Positions 7,928 through 15,852 of a DNA stretch of 64,000 bases are shown here, in pieces. Positions within the stretch are counted from its first letter, which is position 1. Every line of letters starts with the position of its first letter. Both the position numbers and the translations under genes were made by a program. The stretch is taken from contig DATKSL010000006.1 in NCBI GenBank assembly GCA_035531675.1, positions 1-64,000 on the forward strand, read 5' to 3'. The notes beneath the pieces are model-generated. The model saw nothing but the letters and a program-made list of their open reading frames with translations. It was not told the origin of the DNA and did no database searches. This DNA comes from JAJPIG01 sp035531675. Lineage in GTDB: Bacteria; Desulfobacterota; Binatia; Binatales; Binataceae.

Positions 7928-9043
7928 TTACCGGGAGCTCAGGATTCGCGAGTTCCGATCGTCGCGAAAATACGGTTGACGCTCCGCCGTGACGCCGAGC
8001 CTGGCGCCCGCAACCGCCGCGACGACCTCGCCGTGATGAGGCGAGAATTCACACACCGGATCGGTATTGGCGGCGTCGCCGCTCAGCAGGTAAGCCTGGC
8101 ATCGGCAGCCGCCAAAATCCTTGAAACGTTCCGGACATGACCGGCACGGCTCCTTCATCCAGCCGAAGCCGCGAAAGGCATTGAAGGCTGGCGACTCGCG
8201 CCAGATCCATCCGAGACCGCGGTCGGCGACCCGGGGAAACTCCAGGCCCGGCAGCATCCGTGCGGAATGGCACGGCAGCGCCAGGCCATCGGCCGTGATC
8301 GCGAGGAACACCGAACCCCATCCGTTCATGCACGGTTTGGGGCGCTTCTCGAAATAATCTGGGACCACGAAATAAACGCGCATCCGCTCACCCACGCGCG
8401 CGCGGAAGCGATTCGTGGCTTGCTCGGCGCGCGCAAGCTGCTCGCGCGTCGGCAGCAGCAGCGCGCGGTTCAGGAAGGCCCAGCCATAGTACTGAGTATT
8501 GGCGAGCTCCAGGTAATCGACCTCGAGCCGCTCGGCCATCGCGAGTATCGCTTCGATATGGTCGAGGTTGTAGCGATGTAGCACCACGTTCAGCACCATC
8601 GGGTAGCCGTGCTGCTTGACGAGCCGCGCGAGGCGCTGCTTCAAATCAAAGGTTCGGGTATGGCTCAGAAAATCGTTCAGCTCGCGGGTCGAATCCTGAA
8701 AGCTCAGCTGGATATGGTCGAGCCCGGCCTCGCGCAGCGCGGCGATGCGGCGCTCGTCGAGCCCGAGGCCCGAAGTTATGAGGTTGATGTAATAGCCGAG
8801 CGCGTGGGCCTCGCGCACCAGGACTTCGAGATCCTCCCGCCCCAGCGGTTCGCCGCCCGACAGGCCAAGCTGCACCGCGCCCAGTTCGCGTCCCTCGCGC
8901 AGTACCCTGAGCCAATCATCGGTCGTGAGTTCCGGTCCGGAGCGCGTGTAGTCGACGGGATTGGAGCAGAACACGCAATGCAGCGGACATCGGTAGGTGA
9001 GCTCGGCAAGCAGCCACAGCGGATTGCTAAGCTTTGGTTCCAA
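7928..9043 (-). CDS. pqqE: PqqA peptide cyclase, radical SAM enzyme PqqE
   Basis: A 371-residue radical SAM/SPASM protein. The SAM [4Fe-4S] motif Cys19-x3-Cys23-x2-Cys26 (CPLHCVFC) and the SGGEP motif are near the N-terminus. The Cys-rich C-terminus (CRSCPERFKDFGGCRCQ) is the SPASM domain for auxiliary clusters. PqqE forms the Glu-Tyr carbon-carbon cross-link in PqqA. The start is a TTG at 9043 with GAGGA about 5 nt upstream; there is no in-frame ATG nearby. It overlaps the end of pqqD by 17 nt and abuts the M16 gene. Confidence 0.95.
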   Translation of the reverse strand: MEPKLSNPLWLLAELTYRCPLHCVFCSNPVDYTRSGPELTTDDWLRVLREGRELGAVQLGLSGGEPLGREDLEVLVREAHALGYYINLITSGLGLDERRIAALREAGLDHIQLSFQDSTRELNDFLSHTRTFDLKQRLARLVKQHGYPMVLNVVLHRYNLDHIEAILAMAERLEVDYLELANTQYYGWAFLNRALLLPTREQLARAEQATNRFRARVGERMRVYFVVPDYFEKRPKPCMNGWGSVFLAITADGLALPCHSARMLPGLEFPRVADRGLGWIWRESPAFNAFRGFGWMKEPCRSCPERFKDFGGCRCQAYLLSGDAANTDPVCEFSPHHGEVVAAVAGARLGVTAERQPYFRDDRNSRILSSR

Positions 9044-9320
9044 TCCATCCTCGTTCGCGCGCGGTGGCGAGAAACGCGATCACGTCGGCACGCAGCTCGG
9101 CGCCGGGAAACGATCGCTCCAGGTCCGCAATGATTGCGCCGACCGTTGATACGCCGTCAACCCGTCGCATGATTTCGGCGGCGCTCGCCGAAAGCTTCAC
9201 CATCCCTTCCGGATAGAGCAGCACGTGGGCCTGTTGCGCAGGCTCCCACTGCAGGCGAAAGCCGGACGAGATTACCGGCACGTCCTCGAGCTTCAGTTGC
9301 GCGTCCCCGGCTATCGTCAT
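9027..9320 (-). CDS. pqqD: PQQ biosynthesis chaperone PqqD
   Basis: A 97-residue RiPP recognition element. It starts MTIAGDAQLKLEDVPV and continues through the PqqD winged-helix core (GMVKLSASAAEIMRRVDG; TVGAIIADLERSFPG). PqqD binds the PqqA leader and presents it to PqqE. The open frame extends upstream through pqqC, but homology begins at the ATG at 9320, which overlaps the pqqC stop as ATGA. The overlap with pqqE at the other end makes pqqC-D-E a tightly coupled set. Confidence 0.93.
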   Translation of the reverse strand: MTIAGDAQLKLEDVPVISSGFRLQWEPAQQAHVLLYPEGMVKLSASAAEIMRRVDGVSTVGAIIADLERSFPGAELRADVIAFLATARERGWIGTKA

Positions 9321-10021
9321 GACTTGCAGTACTCGAGTTGCACGGCGTCGAGCAGCGACCACAGCACGTTGAGCTTGAATTGCAGGATCTCGAGCGCCCG
9401 CTCCTGCAGCTCGCGGGTGGTGAAATGATCGAGCGTGATCCGCAGCCCATCCTCGACGTCGCGCCGGGCCTGCGACAGCCGCATCTGAAAATACTGCAAT
9501 CCGGACGGTTTCACCCATCCATAATGTATCGGCCAGTTGGCCAGGCGATCGCGATGGGCCTGCGGGGCGAACAGCTCCGTCAGCGACGAGCAGACGGCTT
9601 CCGGCCACGGACGGGTGCGGGCGAAATTCACATAGGCGTCGACCGCGAAGCGTACCGCCGGAATCACGTGGCGAAAGCCGACCATCTCGGCCCGATCGAT
9701 TCCGCAGGCCTCGCCCAGCCGAATCCAGGCCTCGATGCCGCCTTCTTCGCCGCCGGCGCCATCCTGATCGACAATCCGCCTTATCCAGGCGCGGCGCACT
9801 TCGCGATCCGGGCAATTGGAAAGGATCGCGCCGTCCTTGAGCGGGATGTTCGCCTGATAATAGAAGCGGTTGGCGACCCATCCGCGAATCTGCTCCGGGG
9901 TCAGCTTTCCCTCATTCATCATGATGTGAAACCGATGATGAACGTGATAGCCGGCTTCTTTCGCCCGCAGCTGCCGCTCGAATTCCTCTCGGCTCCAGGC
10001 GCTACGTTCCGCTGCCGCCAT
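9317..10021 (-). CDS. pqqC: Pyrroloquinoline-quinone synthase PqqC
   Basis: A 234-residue cofactorless oxidase that catalyses the last ring closure and eight-electron oxidation to PQQ. Family stretches are visible: GYHVHHRFHIMMNEG, RGWVANRFYYQANIPLKD, IVDQDG and YGWVKPSGLQYFQMRL, including the active-site His and Arg-rich segments. It has the all-helical TenA-like fold. ATG at 10021 is chosen over a TTG one codon upstream because GAGGAG lies 8 nt ahead. It is in the middle of the pqq operon between pqqB and pqqD. Confidence 0.95.
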   Translation of the reverse strand: MAAAERSAWSREEFERQLRAKEAGYHVHHRFHIMMNEGKLTPEQIRGWVANRFYYQANIPLKDGAILSNCPDREVRRAWIRRIVDQDGAGGEEGGIEAWIRLGEACGIDRAEMVGFRHVIPAVRFAVDAYVNFARTRPWPEAVCSSLTELFAPQAHRDRLANWPIHYGWVKPSGLQYFQMRLSQARRDVEDGLRITLDHFTTRELQERALEILQFKLNVLWSLLDAVQLEYCKS

Positions 10022-10066
10022 CAATTCAGCTCCTCATACCTGCGATATCGGCTGGGGCGAGCGCCG

Positions 10067-10984
10067 TCATGGCAGATCGATCTCCATCCCGTCGTACGCG
10101 ACTTCTACTCCCGCGCGCGCCAGTTCGCGGCGTTCGACCGAGTCCTCGTCGAGGATCGGGTTGGTATTGTTGATATGAATCAGCACCTTGCGTGGACCGT
10201 CGATGCGCTCCAGGTGCGCCAGCATCCCGTCAGTTCCTGACTGCGCGAGATGTCCCATGTCGCCGGCGTACTTGCGGCCTACGCCCTGGCGAATCATCTC
10301 GTCGCTGGTCCAGAATGTACCGTCGATCAGTATACAGTCGGCGCGTTTCATCCGCTCAACTACCGCTTCATCCACGCTGGCGAGTCCAGGCGCGTAAAAC
10401 AGCGACTTTCGACTGCGCCGGTCTTCGATCGTGAGTGCGATGTTGTCGCCGGGTAGCGGCGCTTCGCGCCGCGGCGAGTAGGGCGGCGCCTTGCCGGCGA
10501 CGGCGAGCGCCGAGAAACGCAGGTCGTCGACTCCGGGAGCCGTGAATCCGCTGTCCGGTTCGATCGGGATACGATGCCATTCGGTGCCGCAGTAGCTTTC
10601 GAGCACGCGCAGGATCGGGTTGCCGGTCGCGAGGTCGTCGTGAACGTTCGCCGTGCAAAAAATCGGCAGCCGCTCGCCTTCACGCAGCATCAGCAGCCCG
10701 ACGGTGTGATCGATCTGGCTGTCGACCAGGACGACGGCGCGGAACTGCGCATCGCGCGGCTCACGCTTGGGGCTCAGCCGCGGCAGCGACTTGATCTGCG
10801 TCAGTATGTCGGGAGAGGCGTTTATCAGAATCCAGTCGTTTGAATCGGGGCTTACGGCTATCGAGGATTGCGTGCGGGGTAGGGCACGAATACTCCCGTC
10901 GCGGATCCCACGGCAGTTGCGGCAATTGCAATTCCATTGCGGAAAGCCGCCACCGGCCGCGGACCCCAACACCAGAATCTTCAC
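10067..10984 (-). CDS. pqqB: PQQ biosynthesis protein PqqB (metallo-beta-lactamase fold)
   Basis: 305 residues beginning KILVLGSAAGGGFPQWNCNC, the diagnostic PqqB opening; the CNCRNC segment holds the structural zinc cysteines. The metallo-hydrolase core includes DSQIDHTVGL and GDMGHLAQSG. PqqB is proposed to hydroxylate the cross-linked PqqA-derived tyrosine before PqqC acts. GTG start at 10984, with no strong ribosome-binding site. It lies 134 bp downstream of pqqA; that gap contains a hairpin that may reduce read-through. Confidence 0.94.
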   Translation of the reverse strand: MKILVLGSAAGGGFPQWNCNCRNCRGIRDGSIRALPRTQSSIAVSPDSNDWILINASPDILTQIKSLPRLSPKREPRDAQFRAVVLVDSQIDHTVGLLMLREGERLPIFCTANVHDDLATGNPILRVLESYCGTEWHRIPIEPDSGFTAPGVDDLRFSALAVAGKAPPYSPRREAPLPGDNIALTIEDRRSRKSLFYAPGLASVDEAVVERMKRADCILIDGTFWTSDEMIRQGVGRKYAGDMGHLAQSGTDGMLAHLERIDGPRKVLIHINNTNPILDEDSVERRELARAGVEVAYDGMEIDLP

Positions 10985-11075
10985 GGCCGCATGTTCTCAC
11001 GCGCGGATGGTCGTGGCGGGCCTTATCGAAACCGGCCGGCGCCGCGAAATGTCAAAACCTTGAAAAGCAGCGCGA

Positions 11076-11090
11076 GCAGGCGCCGCCTGC
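11076..11090 (-). promoter_or_regulatory. Hairpin between pqqA and pqqB, possible attenuator or processing site
   Basis: In the pqqA-pqqB gap the minus-strand transcript contains GCAGGC-GGC-GCCTGC, a 6-bp GC stem with a 3-nt loop, followed about 10 nt later by CTTTTC. In other bacteria pqqA is expressed far above the other pqq genes, and such a hairpin would fit that. The role is inference. Confidence 0.4.
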
Positions 11091-11118
11091 CGCCGCCAGC
11101 GCCAGACGATGCTGCGCG

Positions 11119-11196
11119 CTAGCGATTCCAGATGTACATCGTGACTTCGAAGCCGAACCTGAGCTCAGTAAATTCCGGTTTTGTCCAAGTCATCAT
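11119..11196 (-). CDS. pqqA: PQQ precursor peptide PqqA
   Basis: A 25-residue ORF (MMTWTKPEFTELRFGFEVTMYIWNR without the first Met in most homologs) with the conserved Glu-Val-Thr-Met-Tyr core whose Glu and Tyr become PQQ. GAAGGAG lies 3 nt before the first ATG (11196) and 6 nt before the second (11193); the second has the better spacing and gives the usual 24-residue peptide. It is the first gene of the pqq operon. Ordinary gene callers could miss it because of its size. Confidence 0.95.
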   Translation of the reverse strand: MMTWTKPEFTELRFGFEVTMYIWNR

Positions 11197-11222
11197 GTTC
11201 TCCTTCAGCCGAACCTGTGGCG

Positions 11223-11252
11223 ATTCTGCCCCGCAAGCCGCTCGCTTGTCAA
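11223..11252 (-). promoter_or_regulatory. Sigma-70-like promoter upstream of pqqA
   Basis: Minus strand TTGACA (11252-11247), 18-nt spacer, CAGAAT (11228-11223), in the 65-bp gap between the ROK kinase gene and pqqA. Predicted transcription starts near 11216, about 20 nt before the pqqA start. This marks pqqA as the head of its own transcription unit. Confidence 0.55.
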
Positions 11253-11261
11253 AGGCCCGCG

Positions 11262-12113
11262 CTAGGCGATCGTCGGCGCAGGCCCGTTCGCGGCCGTGGT
11301 GGTCTTCGCCGAGGTCCGCCGGCCGCCGCGCTTGCCCGCAGGCGTGGCCGTTCGCTTGCCTGGCGATAGACTGCCGCCGGGCAGATCGTCCCATAATCTG
11401 ATCCCGCCGAGCAGCCCCTCCAGATTGCTCACCAGCTTGACGTTTTTCGGCAGCGCGAACTTGATGTACCGCGTATTGCCGCCGCCGATGTAGAGCCGAT
11501 CGTAAACGAAAGCGGTCGCCAGATCATCGATCGCCTCGCGCAGCAGCTTGTTCCACTTGCGCTTGCCCTTCTTCTTCAGCGCCCGGATCCCGAGTTCCTC
11601 TTCGTAGGTCTTACCCTTGTGAAACGGAGCATGTCCGACCTCCAGATGGATGCGATGGCCGTCGGCGAAGATTACTGATCCGAAGCCGGTGCCGAGCGTG
11701 ATTACCAGCTCGATCCCGTGCCCGGTGACCGATCCTAATCCCTGGATGTCGGCATCGTTCGCGACCCGCACCGGCCGGCCGAGCTTGCGCTGCAGGCGTT
11801 TGTCGAGCGCGACGTTACGCCATCCCTTGCCCAGGTTCGGCGCGGTGTAGATTTCTCCGTTTTTGACTACCCCCGGAAAGCCGACCGAGACGCGGTCGAA
11901 CTCTCCCGCCGCCTGAGCCAGCTTGCTAATCACCCGGACCAGGGCGTGCGGCGTGGCCTGTTTGGGGGTCGGAACCCGGATACGGTCGCTGACGGGATTG
12001 CCGCTGGTGTCGAGGATTTCGACCTTGGTGCCGGTACCACCGACATCCACCGCCAAAGTGCGGGGACCCGCGGCCGGCGCCTGTTGCGTGGTCTTCGGTT
12101 GCGCTTGCGCCAT
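11262..12113 (-). CDS. ROK-family kinase, polyphosphate glucokinase-like
   Basis: A 283-residue sugar kinase. Seen: phosphate-1 loop VDVGGTGTKVEI near the N-terminus, GFPGVVKNGEIYTAPNLG, the catalytic NDADIQGLG and the phosphate-2 loop LGTGFGSVIF. The same order and wording occur in actinobacterial polyphosphate/ATP glucokinases (PPGK), which phosphorylate glucose using polyphosphate. The last 40 or so residues are a basic, Gly/Ala/Thr-rich tail, unusual for the family, which might contact polyphosphate. The ATG at 12113 has GGAGGGGG directly upstream; a longer frame from 12152 is less likely. A polyphosphate kinase gene lies in the same window (52.8-55.1 kb), making a polyphosphate link plausible. 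The phosphoryl donor is unproven. Confidence 0.82.
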   Translation of the reverse strand: MAQAQPKTTQQAPAAGPRTLAVDVGGTGTKVEILDTSGNPVSDRIRVPTPKQATPHALVRVISKLAQAAGEFDRVSVGFPGVVKNGEIYTAPNLGKGWRNVALDKRLQRKLGRPVRVANDADIQGLGSVTGHGIELVITLGTGFGSVIFADGHRIHLEVGHAPFHKGKTYEEELGIRALKKKGKRKWNKLLREAIDDLATAFVYDRLYIGGGNTRYIKFALPKNVKLVSNLEGLLGGIRLWDDLPGGSLSPGKRTATPAGKRGGRRTSAKTTTAANGPAPTIA

Positions 12114-12261
12114 TACCCCCTCCATTGCTTGTGGTGCGCTCGCTCGCTGCATCGCAATTATTCTGATTCAGCCGGAGCGGGGGCGCAAACTATCGGTGGC
12201 GGTGCGATGGCGGGCGTGTTAATCAGGCCTCGCAGCCACGCCGGCTTGTGGAGACCTCAGG

Positions 12262-13575
12262 ATGGGGGATGCGCTCGCGGATTTCTTCGCCTTTGACGCG
12301 CTCGGCACGACCTTCAGGCGCGAGGTGGTGGCCGGCGTCACGACCTTCGTTACGATGTCCTACATCATCGCGGTCAACCCCGCGATCCTGAAGGCCGCGG
12401 GAATTCCGGAAGGGCCCTCGATGGTCGCGACTATCCTGACCGCGGTCTTCGGCTCGCTGATCATGGGACTGTACGCGAATCGTCCGTTCGCTATCGCTCC
12501 GTACATGGGCGAGAACGCCTTCGTCGCTTATACCGTTGTGCGCGTGCTGGGCTACCGATGGGAGACGGCGCTGGGTGCGGTTTTTGTCGCCGGGGTGATG
12601 TTCGCGGCGCTGACCGTCGCCCGTGTCCGCCAATGGATGGTCGAGGCGATACCGCCCAGCCTGCGCTACAGCTTCGCGGTCGGGATCGGACTGTTCCTGG
12701 CCTTCATCGGGCTCAACGAATCGGGCATCGTCGCGCTGGGCGTGCCGGGCGTGCCAGTCAGGATCGGCGCGATCACCACGGCGCCGGTCGCGCTCGCCGT
12801 GTTCGGCTTCGTCCTTATCTCGATTCTCCTCCTGTGGCGCGTGCCGGGCGCGATCCTGCTCGGCATCATCGCCACCTCCGTCGCTGCCTTCGCAACCGGC
12901 GTCGCCCGTGCACCGGCGGCGATCCTCGGGATGCCGCCGAGCCCGGCGCCGATCCTGCTCAAGCTAGATCTGAGCGCGGTGCTGTCGGTCGGCTTCTTCG
13001 GCGTGTTGCTGACGATCTTCGTGATGGCGCTGATCGACACGATGGGCACGCTGGTCGGGGTCTCCGAACGCGCGGGACTGCTGGACGCCGAGGGCAATCT
13101 GCCGGGCATCGAGCGCCCGATGATGGCTGATGCGCTCGCGACTACCTTCGCTGCGCTGGTCGGCACCACCACGGCGGGGGCCTATGTCGAGTCGGCGGCG
13201 GGGATCAGCGTCGGCGGTCGCAGCGGTCTGACGGCGGTGGTCGCCGCGCTCTTGTTCGCACTGTCACTGTTCTTTGCGCCGCTGGTGACCGCGATTCCGC
13301 CGCAGGCCTTCGGTCCCGCGCTGATCGTGGTCGGATCGCTGATGATGGCGCCGATCGTGCGGCTTAACTTCGACGATCCGGCCGAGTTGATACCCGCCTT
13401 CGCCGTGATCACCCTGATGAGCTTCACCTACAATATCGGGGTCGGCATCACCGCCGGCTTCGTGCTCCATCCGCTGTTCAAGCTGGCCTGCGGCCGCGCC
13501 CGTGAAGTCCGGCCCGGCCTGTGGGCGCTGTTCGCGCTCTCGCTGTGCTTCTTTATCTTCTATCCGTATCGCTAA
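12262..13575 (+). CDS. NCS2 family purine permease, AzgA-type
   Basis: A 437-residue inner-membrane protein with about 12 to 14 hydrophobic helices and the AzgA signatures: VVAGVTTFVTMSYIIAVNP at the start, GLYANRPFAIAPYMGENAF in TM3, and TTTAGAYVESAAGISVGGRSG near TM10. AzgA proteins are proton symporters for adenine, guanine or hypoxanthine. It is transcribed divergently from the ROK kinase and is followed 26 bp later by the ICL/PEP-mutase-family gene, possibly in one operon. Substrate preference within NCS2 is inference. Confidence 0.88.
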   Translation: MGDALADFFAFDALGTTFRREVVAGVTTFVTMSYIIAVNPAILKAAGIPEGPSMVATILTAVFGSLIMGLYANRPFAIAPYMGENAFVAYTVVRVLGYRWETALGAVFVAGVMFAALTVARVRQWMVEAIPPSLRYSFAVGIGLFLAFIGLNESGIVALGVPGVPVRIGAITTAPVALAVFGFVLISILLLWRVPGAILLGIIATSVAAFATGVARAPAAILGMPPSPAPILLKLDLSAVLSVGFFGVLLTIFVMALIDTMGTLVGVSERAGLLDAEGNLPGIERPMMADALATTFAALVGTTTAGAYVESAAGISVGGRSGLTAVVAALLFALSLFFAPLVTAIPPQAFGPALIVVGSLMMAPIVRLNFDDPAELIPAFAVITLMSFTYNIGVGITAGFVLHPLFKLACGRAREVRPGLWALFALSLCFFIFYPYR

Positions 13576-13601
13576 CGAAGCTCGAAGGAGAAAAGAAAGC
13601 G

Positions 13602-14453
13602 ATGGTGTCCAAATCACAGAGGGAAAAGGCGGCGCGCTTTCTCCGGCTCCATCAGGGGCCGCGTATCCTGGTCCTGCCCAACGCGTGGGATGCCGCCAGC
13701 GCGCGCATCTTTGAGGCTGCCGGCTTCGCAGCCGTCGCAACCACCAGCGGCGGCGTGGCCGTGTCGCTCGGCTATCCTGACGGCGAGGCGGTGCCGCGCG
13801 ACGAAATGATCGACGCCACCCATCGAATCGCACGTGCGGTCGACCTCCCGGTCAGCGCGGATATCGAGGCTGGCTATGGCCGCACGCCGAACGAACTCGC
13901 CGTGACGATCAAGGAAGTGATCGAGGCGGGCGCAGTCGGCGTCAACCTGGAAGATGGCCTGCCGCGCGGATCGCGCAAACCGCTGCGCGATATCGACCAG
14001 CAGGTCGAGCGACTGCGCGTAACCCGCGAGGTGGCAAAGGCGCTCGGGCTCAACCTGGTGATCAACGCGCGGACCGACGTCTACTTGCATCGAGTCGGCA
14101 AGGAATCTGCGCGCTTCGATGAAACCGTGCGCCGTTGCAACGCGTGGCACGCCGCGGGCGCCGATTGCGTGTTCGTGCCGGGGGTCGCCGATCGCAAGAC
14201 CATTGGCGCCTTGGTGAAGGTGCTGGACGGGCCGCTCAACGTGATGATCTGGCAGTCGACGCCGCCGCCCAAAGTGCTCGAAAAGCTCGGCGTGCGGCGC
14301 GCGAGCACCGCCTCGGGACCGGCCCGCGCGGCGCTGACCGTGACTCGCGCGATCGCAGATCAACTGATCAAGACCGGCAGCTACGCCGGCTTCACGCGCA
14401 ACATCATGACCCATGTCGAGGCCAATCAGTTGATGTCCAATCGCGGGCGCTGA
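13602..14453 (+). CDS. Isocitrate lyase/phosphoenolpyruvate mutase family protein
   Basis: 283 residues with the ICL/PEP-mutase TIM-barrel motifs: LPNAWDAASARIFEAAGF (24-41), TSGGVAVSLGYPDG, SADIEAGYG (85-93, metal-binding Asp/Glu) and GVNLEDG (113-119). The usual ICL catalytic KKCGH loop is absent, so it is more like the oxaloacetate-hydrolase or carboxyphosphonoenolpyruvate-mutase-like members. It would make or break a C-C or P-C bond next to a carboxylate; the substrate is unknown. Start ATG 13602 follows GAAGGAG; a longer upstream frame overlaps the permease and lacks homology. Confidence 0.85.
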   Translation: MVSKSQREKAARFLRLHQGPRILVLPNAWDAASARIFEAAGFAAVATTSGGVAVSLGYPDGEAVPRDEMIDATHRIARAVDLPVSADIEAGYGRTPNELAVTIKEVIEAGAVGVNLEDGLPRGSRKPLRDIDQQVERLRVTREVAKALGLNLVINARTDVYLHRVGKESARFDETVRRCNAWHAAGADCVFVPGVADRKTIGALVKVLDGPLNVMIWQSTPPPKVLEKLGVRRASTASGPARAALTVTRAIADQLIKTGSYAGFTRNIMTHVEANQLMSNRGR

Positions 14454-14473
14454 CTTGGCCCTCGCGGCCGGCC

Positions 14474-14509
14474 CAAAAAAAGCGGGCGACTGAATCCAGC
14501 CGCCCGCTT
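14474..14509 (-). terminator. Rho-independent terminator of the DsbA-like gene
   Basis: A 9-bp inverted repeat AAGCGGGCG ... CGCCCGCTT (14480-14488 and 14501-14509) with a 12-nt loop. On the minus strand it is followed by a run of seven T (14481-14475), ideal for a factor-independent terminator after the gene ending at 14539. On the plus strand there is no T run, though the hairpin may also slow transcription from the upstream ICL-family gene. Confidence 0.85.
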
Positions 14510-14538
14510 AACGGACAATTCGATGCCGCGGCGCCGCT

Positions 14539-15666
14539 TTAGCCCGCAGTACCCTTCTTCGCTGAGGCATTGCGCTGATGCTGGCCGTTGTGGGCCAATT
14601 CCTCGTTGATGATGCTCTCGAACGCAGTTGCCGGCTGAGCGCCGGTCAGCGGCCGGCCGTTGATGAAGAAACCGGGCGTGCCGTTGACCCCGGCTGCACT
14701 GCCCTGGCTCATCGCCTCACGCACCGCGTCGGCATACTTGCCCTTGTCCAGACAGGAGTCGAACTGCTTGGTATTGAGCTTCAGCTTGGCTGCGTCGGCC
14801 TTGAGATCCTTGGTGCTCAGCTTCGACTGATCCTTGAACAGCTCGTCGTGGTATTCCCAGAACTTGCCCTGCTCGCCGGCACAGCTCGCCGCCTCGGCGG
14901 CCTGGAAAGCGTATTGATGAAAGGTCAGCGGAAAGTTGATGTACACCAACCGCATCTTGTCGCCATACTCCTTGCGCAGCTCCTGGATCGTGTCCTCGGA
15001 ACGCTTGCAATAGGGACACTGGAAGTCGGCGAACTCGACCACCGTCACCGGCGCGTTCTTGGGTCCGAGCGAGGGGTAGCCGGCGGTCGCGATCTTGAGC
15101 CGCGGCGGTTCGAGCAGGACCTTCACATGATGATCCTCGCGCAACCGCGCGATCACCTGCTGGCGGGCTTGCTGATCGCTGCGGCGCTGCAGCGCGGCGA
15201 TCAGCGGAGCCTTGATTTTATCGTAGGGCTGCCGAATGCGGTCCTTGTGCTGATCGTAAAATTCCTTGGCCTCTTTGTCCGTTACCTTGGCCGACTTTCC
15301 GGCGATCTGCTTGTCGATGAACTCCGCCGCAGTTATCTTCGCCTTCTTGGCAGCCTGGTCGATGATGTAGTCGTCGGCGAGCTTGTTAATCGCATCGCGG
15401 CGGTCCTGATAAAGCTGGTTCTGCATGCTGGCCAGTTGCGGCTTTATCTCTTCGTCAACTTCGCCCTCGGTGATTTTGTGATTGCCGACCGTGGCCACGA
15501 CCCGGTTCGGGTCAGAGGGCTGGCCGGGGGCTTGCGCGACTGCCGCTCCCGGAATCGAGAGAGTGAGGCCGGCGGCTATCGCAACCGCCGCGATCGCCGA
15601 GAAAACCCCGCGCCAGCGAAAGTCCAGGCCCTCGCACAGGAGGCGGGCTATGCGTGCTTGATTCAT
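14539..15666 (-). CDS. Exported DsbA-family thiol oxidoreductase with SurA-like N-terminal region
   Basis: 375 residues. The N-terminus has a long basic segment then a hydrophobic stretch (signal anchor or signal peptide, IPGAAVAQA). Residues from about 55 to 190 resemble the SurA/PpiC chaperone N-domain (VATVGNHKITEGEVDEEI, helical, Lys-rich). The C-terminal 180 residues are a DsbA-type thioredoxin fold with active site CPYC (ADFQCPYCKRSE), the Phe-Pro-Leu segment and the cis-Pro (NGTPGFFING). It would oxidise or isomerise periplasmic disulfides. The fusion of a chaperone-like domain to a DsbA domain is also seen in other uncultivated lineages. ATG 15666 is chosen over TTG 15669, with GGGGAG upstream. 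A strong terminator follows. Confidence 0.88.
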   Translation of the reverse strand: MNQARIARLLCEGLDFRWRGVFSAIAAVAIAAGLTLSIPGAAVAQAPGQPSDPNRVVATVGNHKITEGEVDEEIKPQLASMQNQLYQDRRDAINKLADDYIIDQAAKKAKITAAEFIDKQIAGKSAKVTDKEAKEFYDQHKDRIRQPYDKIKAPLIAALQRRSDQQARQQVIARLREDHHVKVLLEPPRLKIATAGYPSLGPKNAPVTVVEFADFQCPYCKRSEDTIQELRKEYGDKMRLVYINFPLTFHQYAFQAAEAASCAGEQGKFWEYHDELFKDQSKLSTKDLKADAAKLKLNTKQFDSCLDKGKYADAVREAMSQGSAAGVNGTPGFFINGRPLTGAQPATAFESIINEELAHNGQHQRNASAKKGTAG

Positions 15667-15852
15667 CAAGTGCTCCCCGGAGTCGTTTCGATACGACTCA
15701 AGCCCTATATTCTATCATGACGGGATTGCCCTGTCTGCCAGGCTGACGGGCGGGGTTGTCGGTGCGAGCGGCCGGCAAGGCGCGGGTCCTCCTGCGGGGT
15801 TGCCTGTCGCCCTCTCGATAGCCGAGAATTGCCGAGGCCCGGATAGGGAGGG

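Noticed and set aside
9321..9881. N-terminal extension of the pqqD frame
   Set aside because: It overlaps pqqC in a different frame with no family similarity; PqqD is a 97-residue protein.
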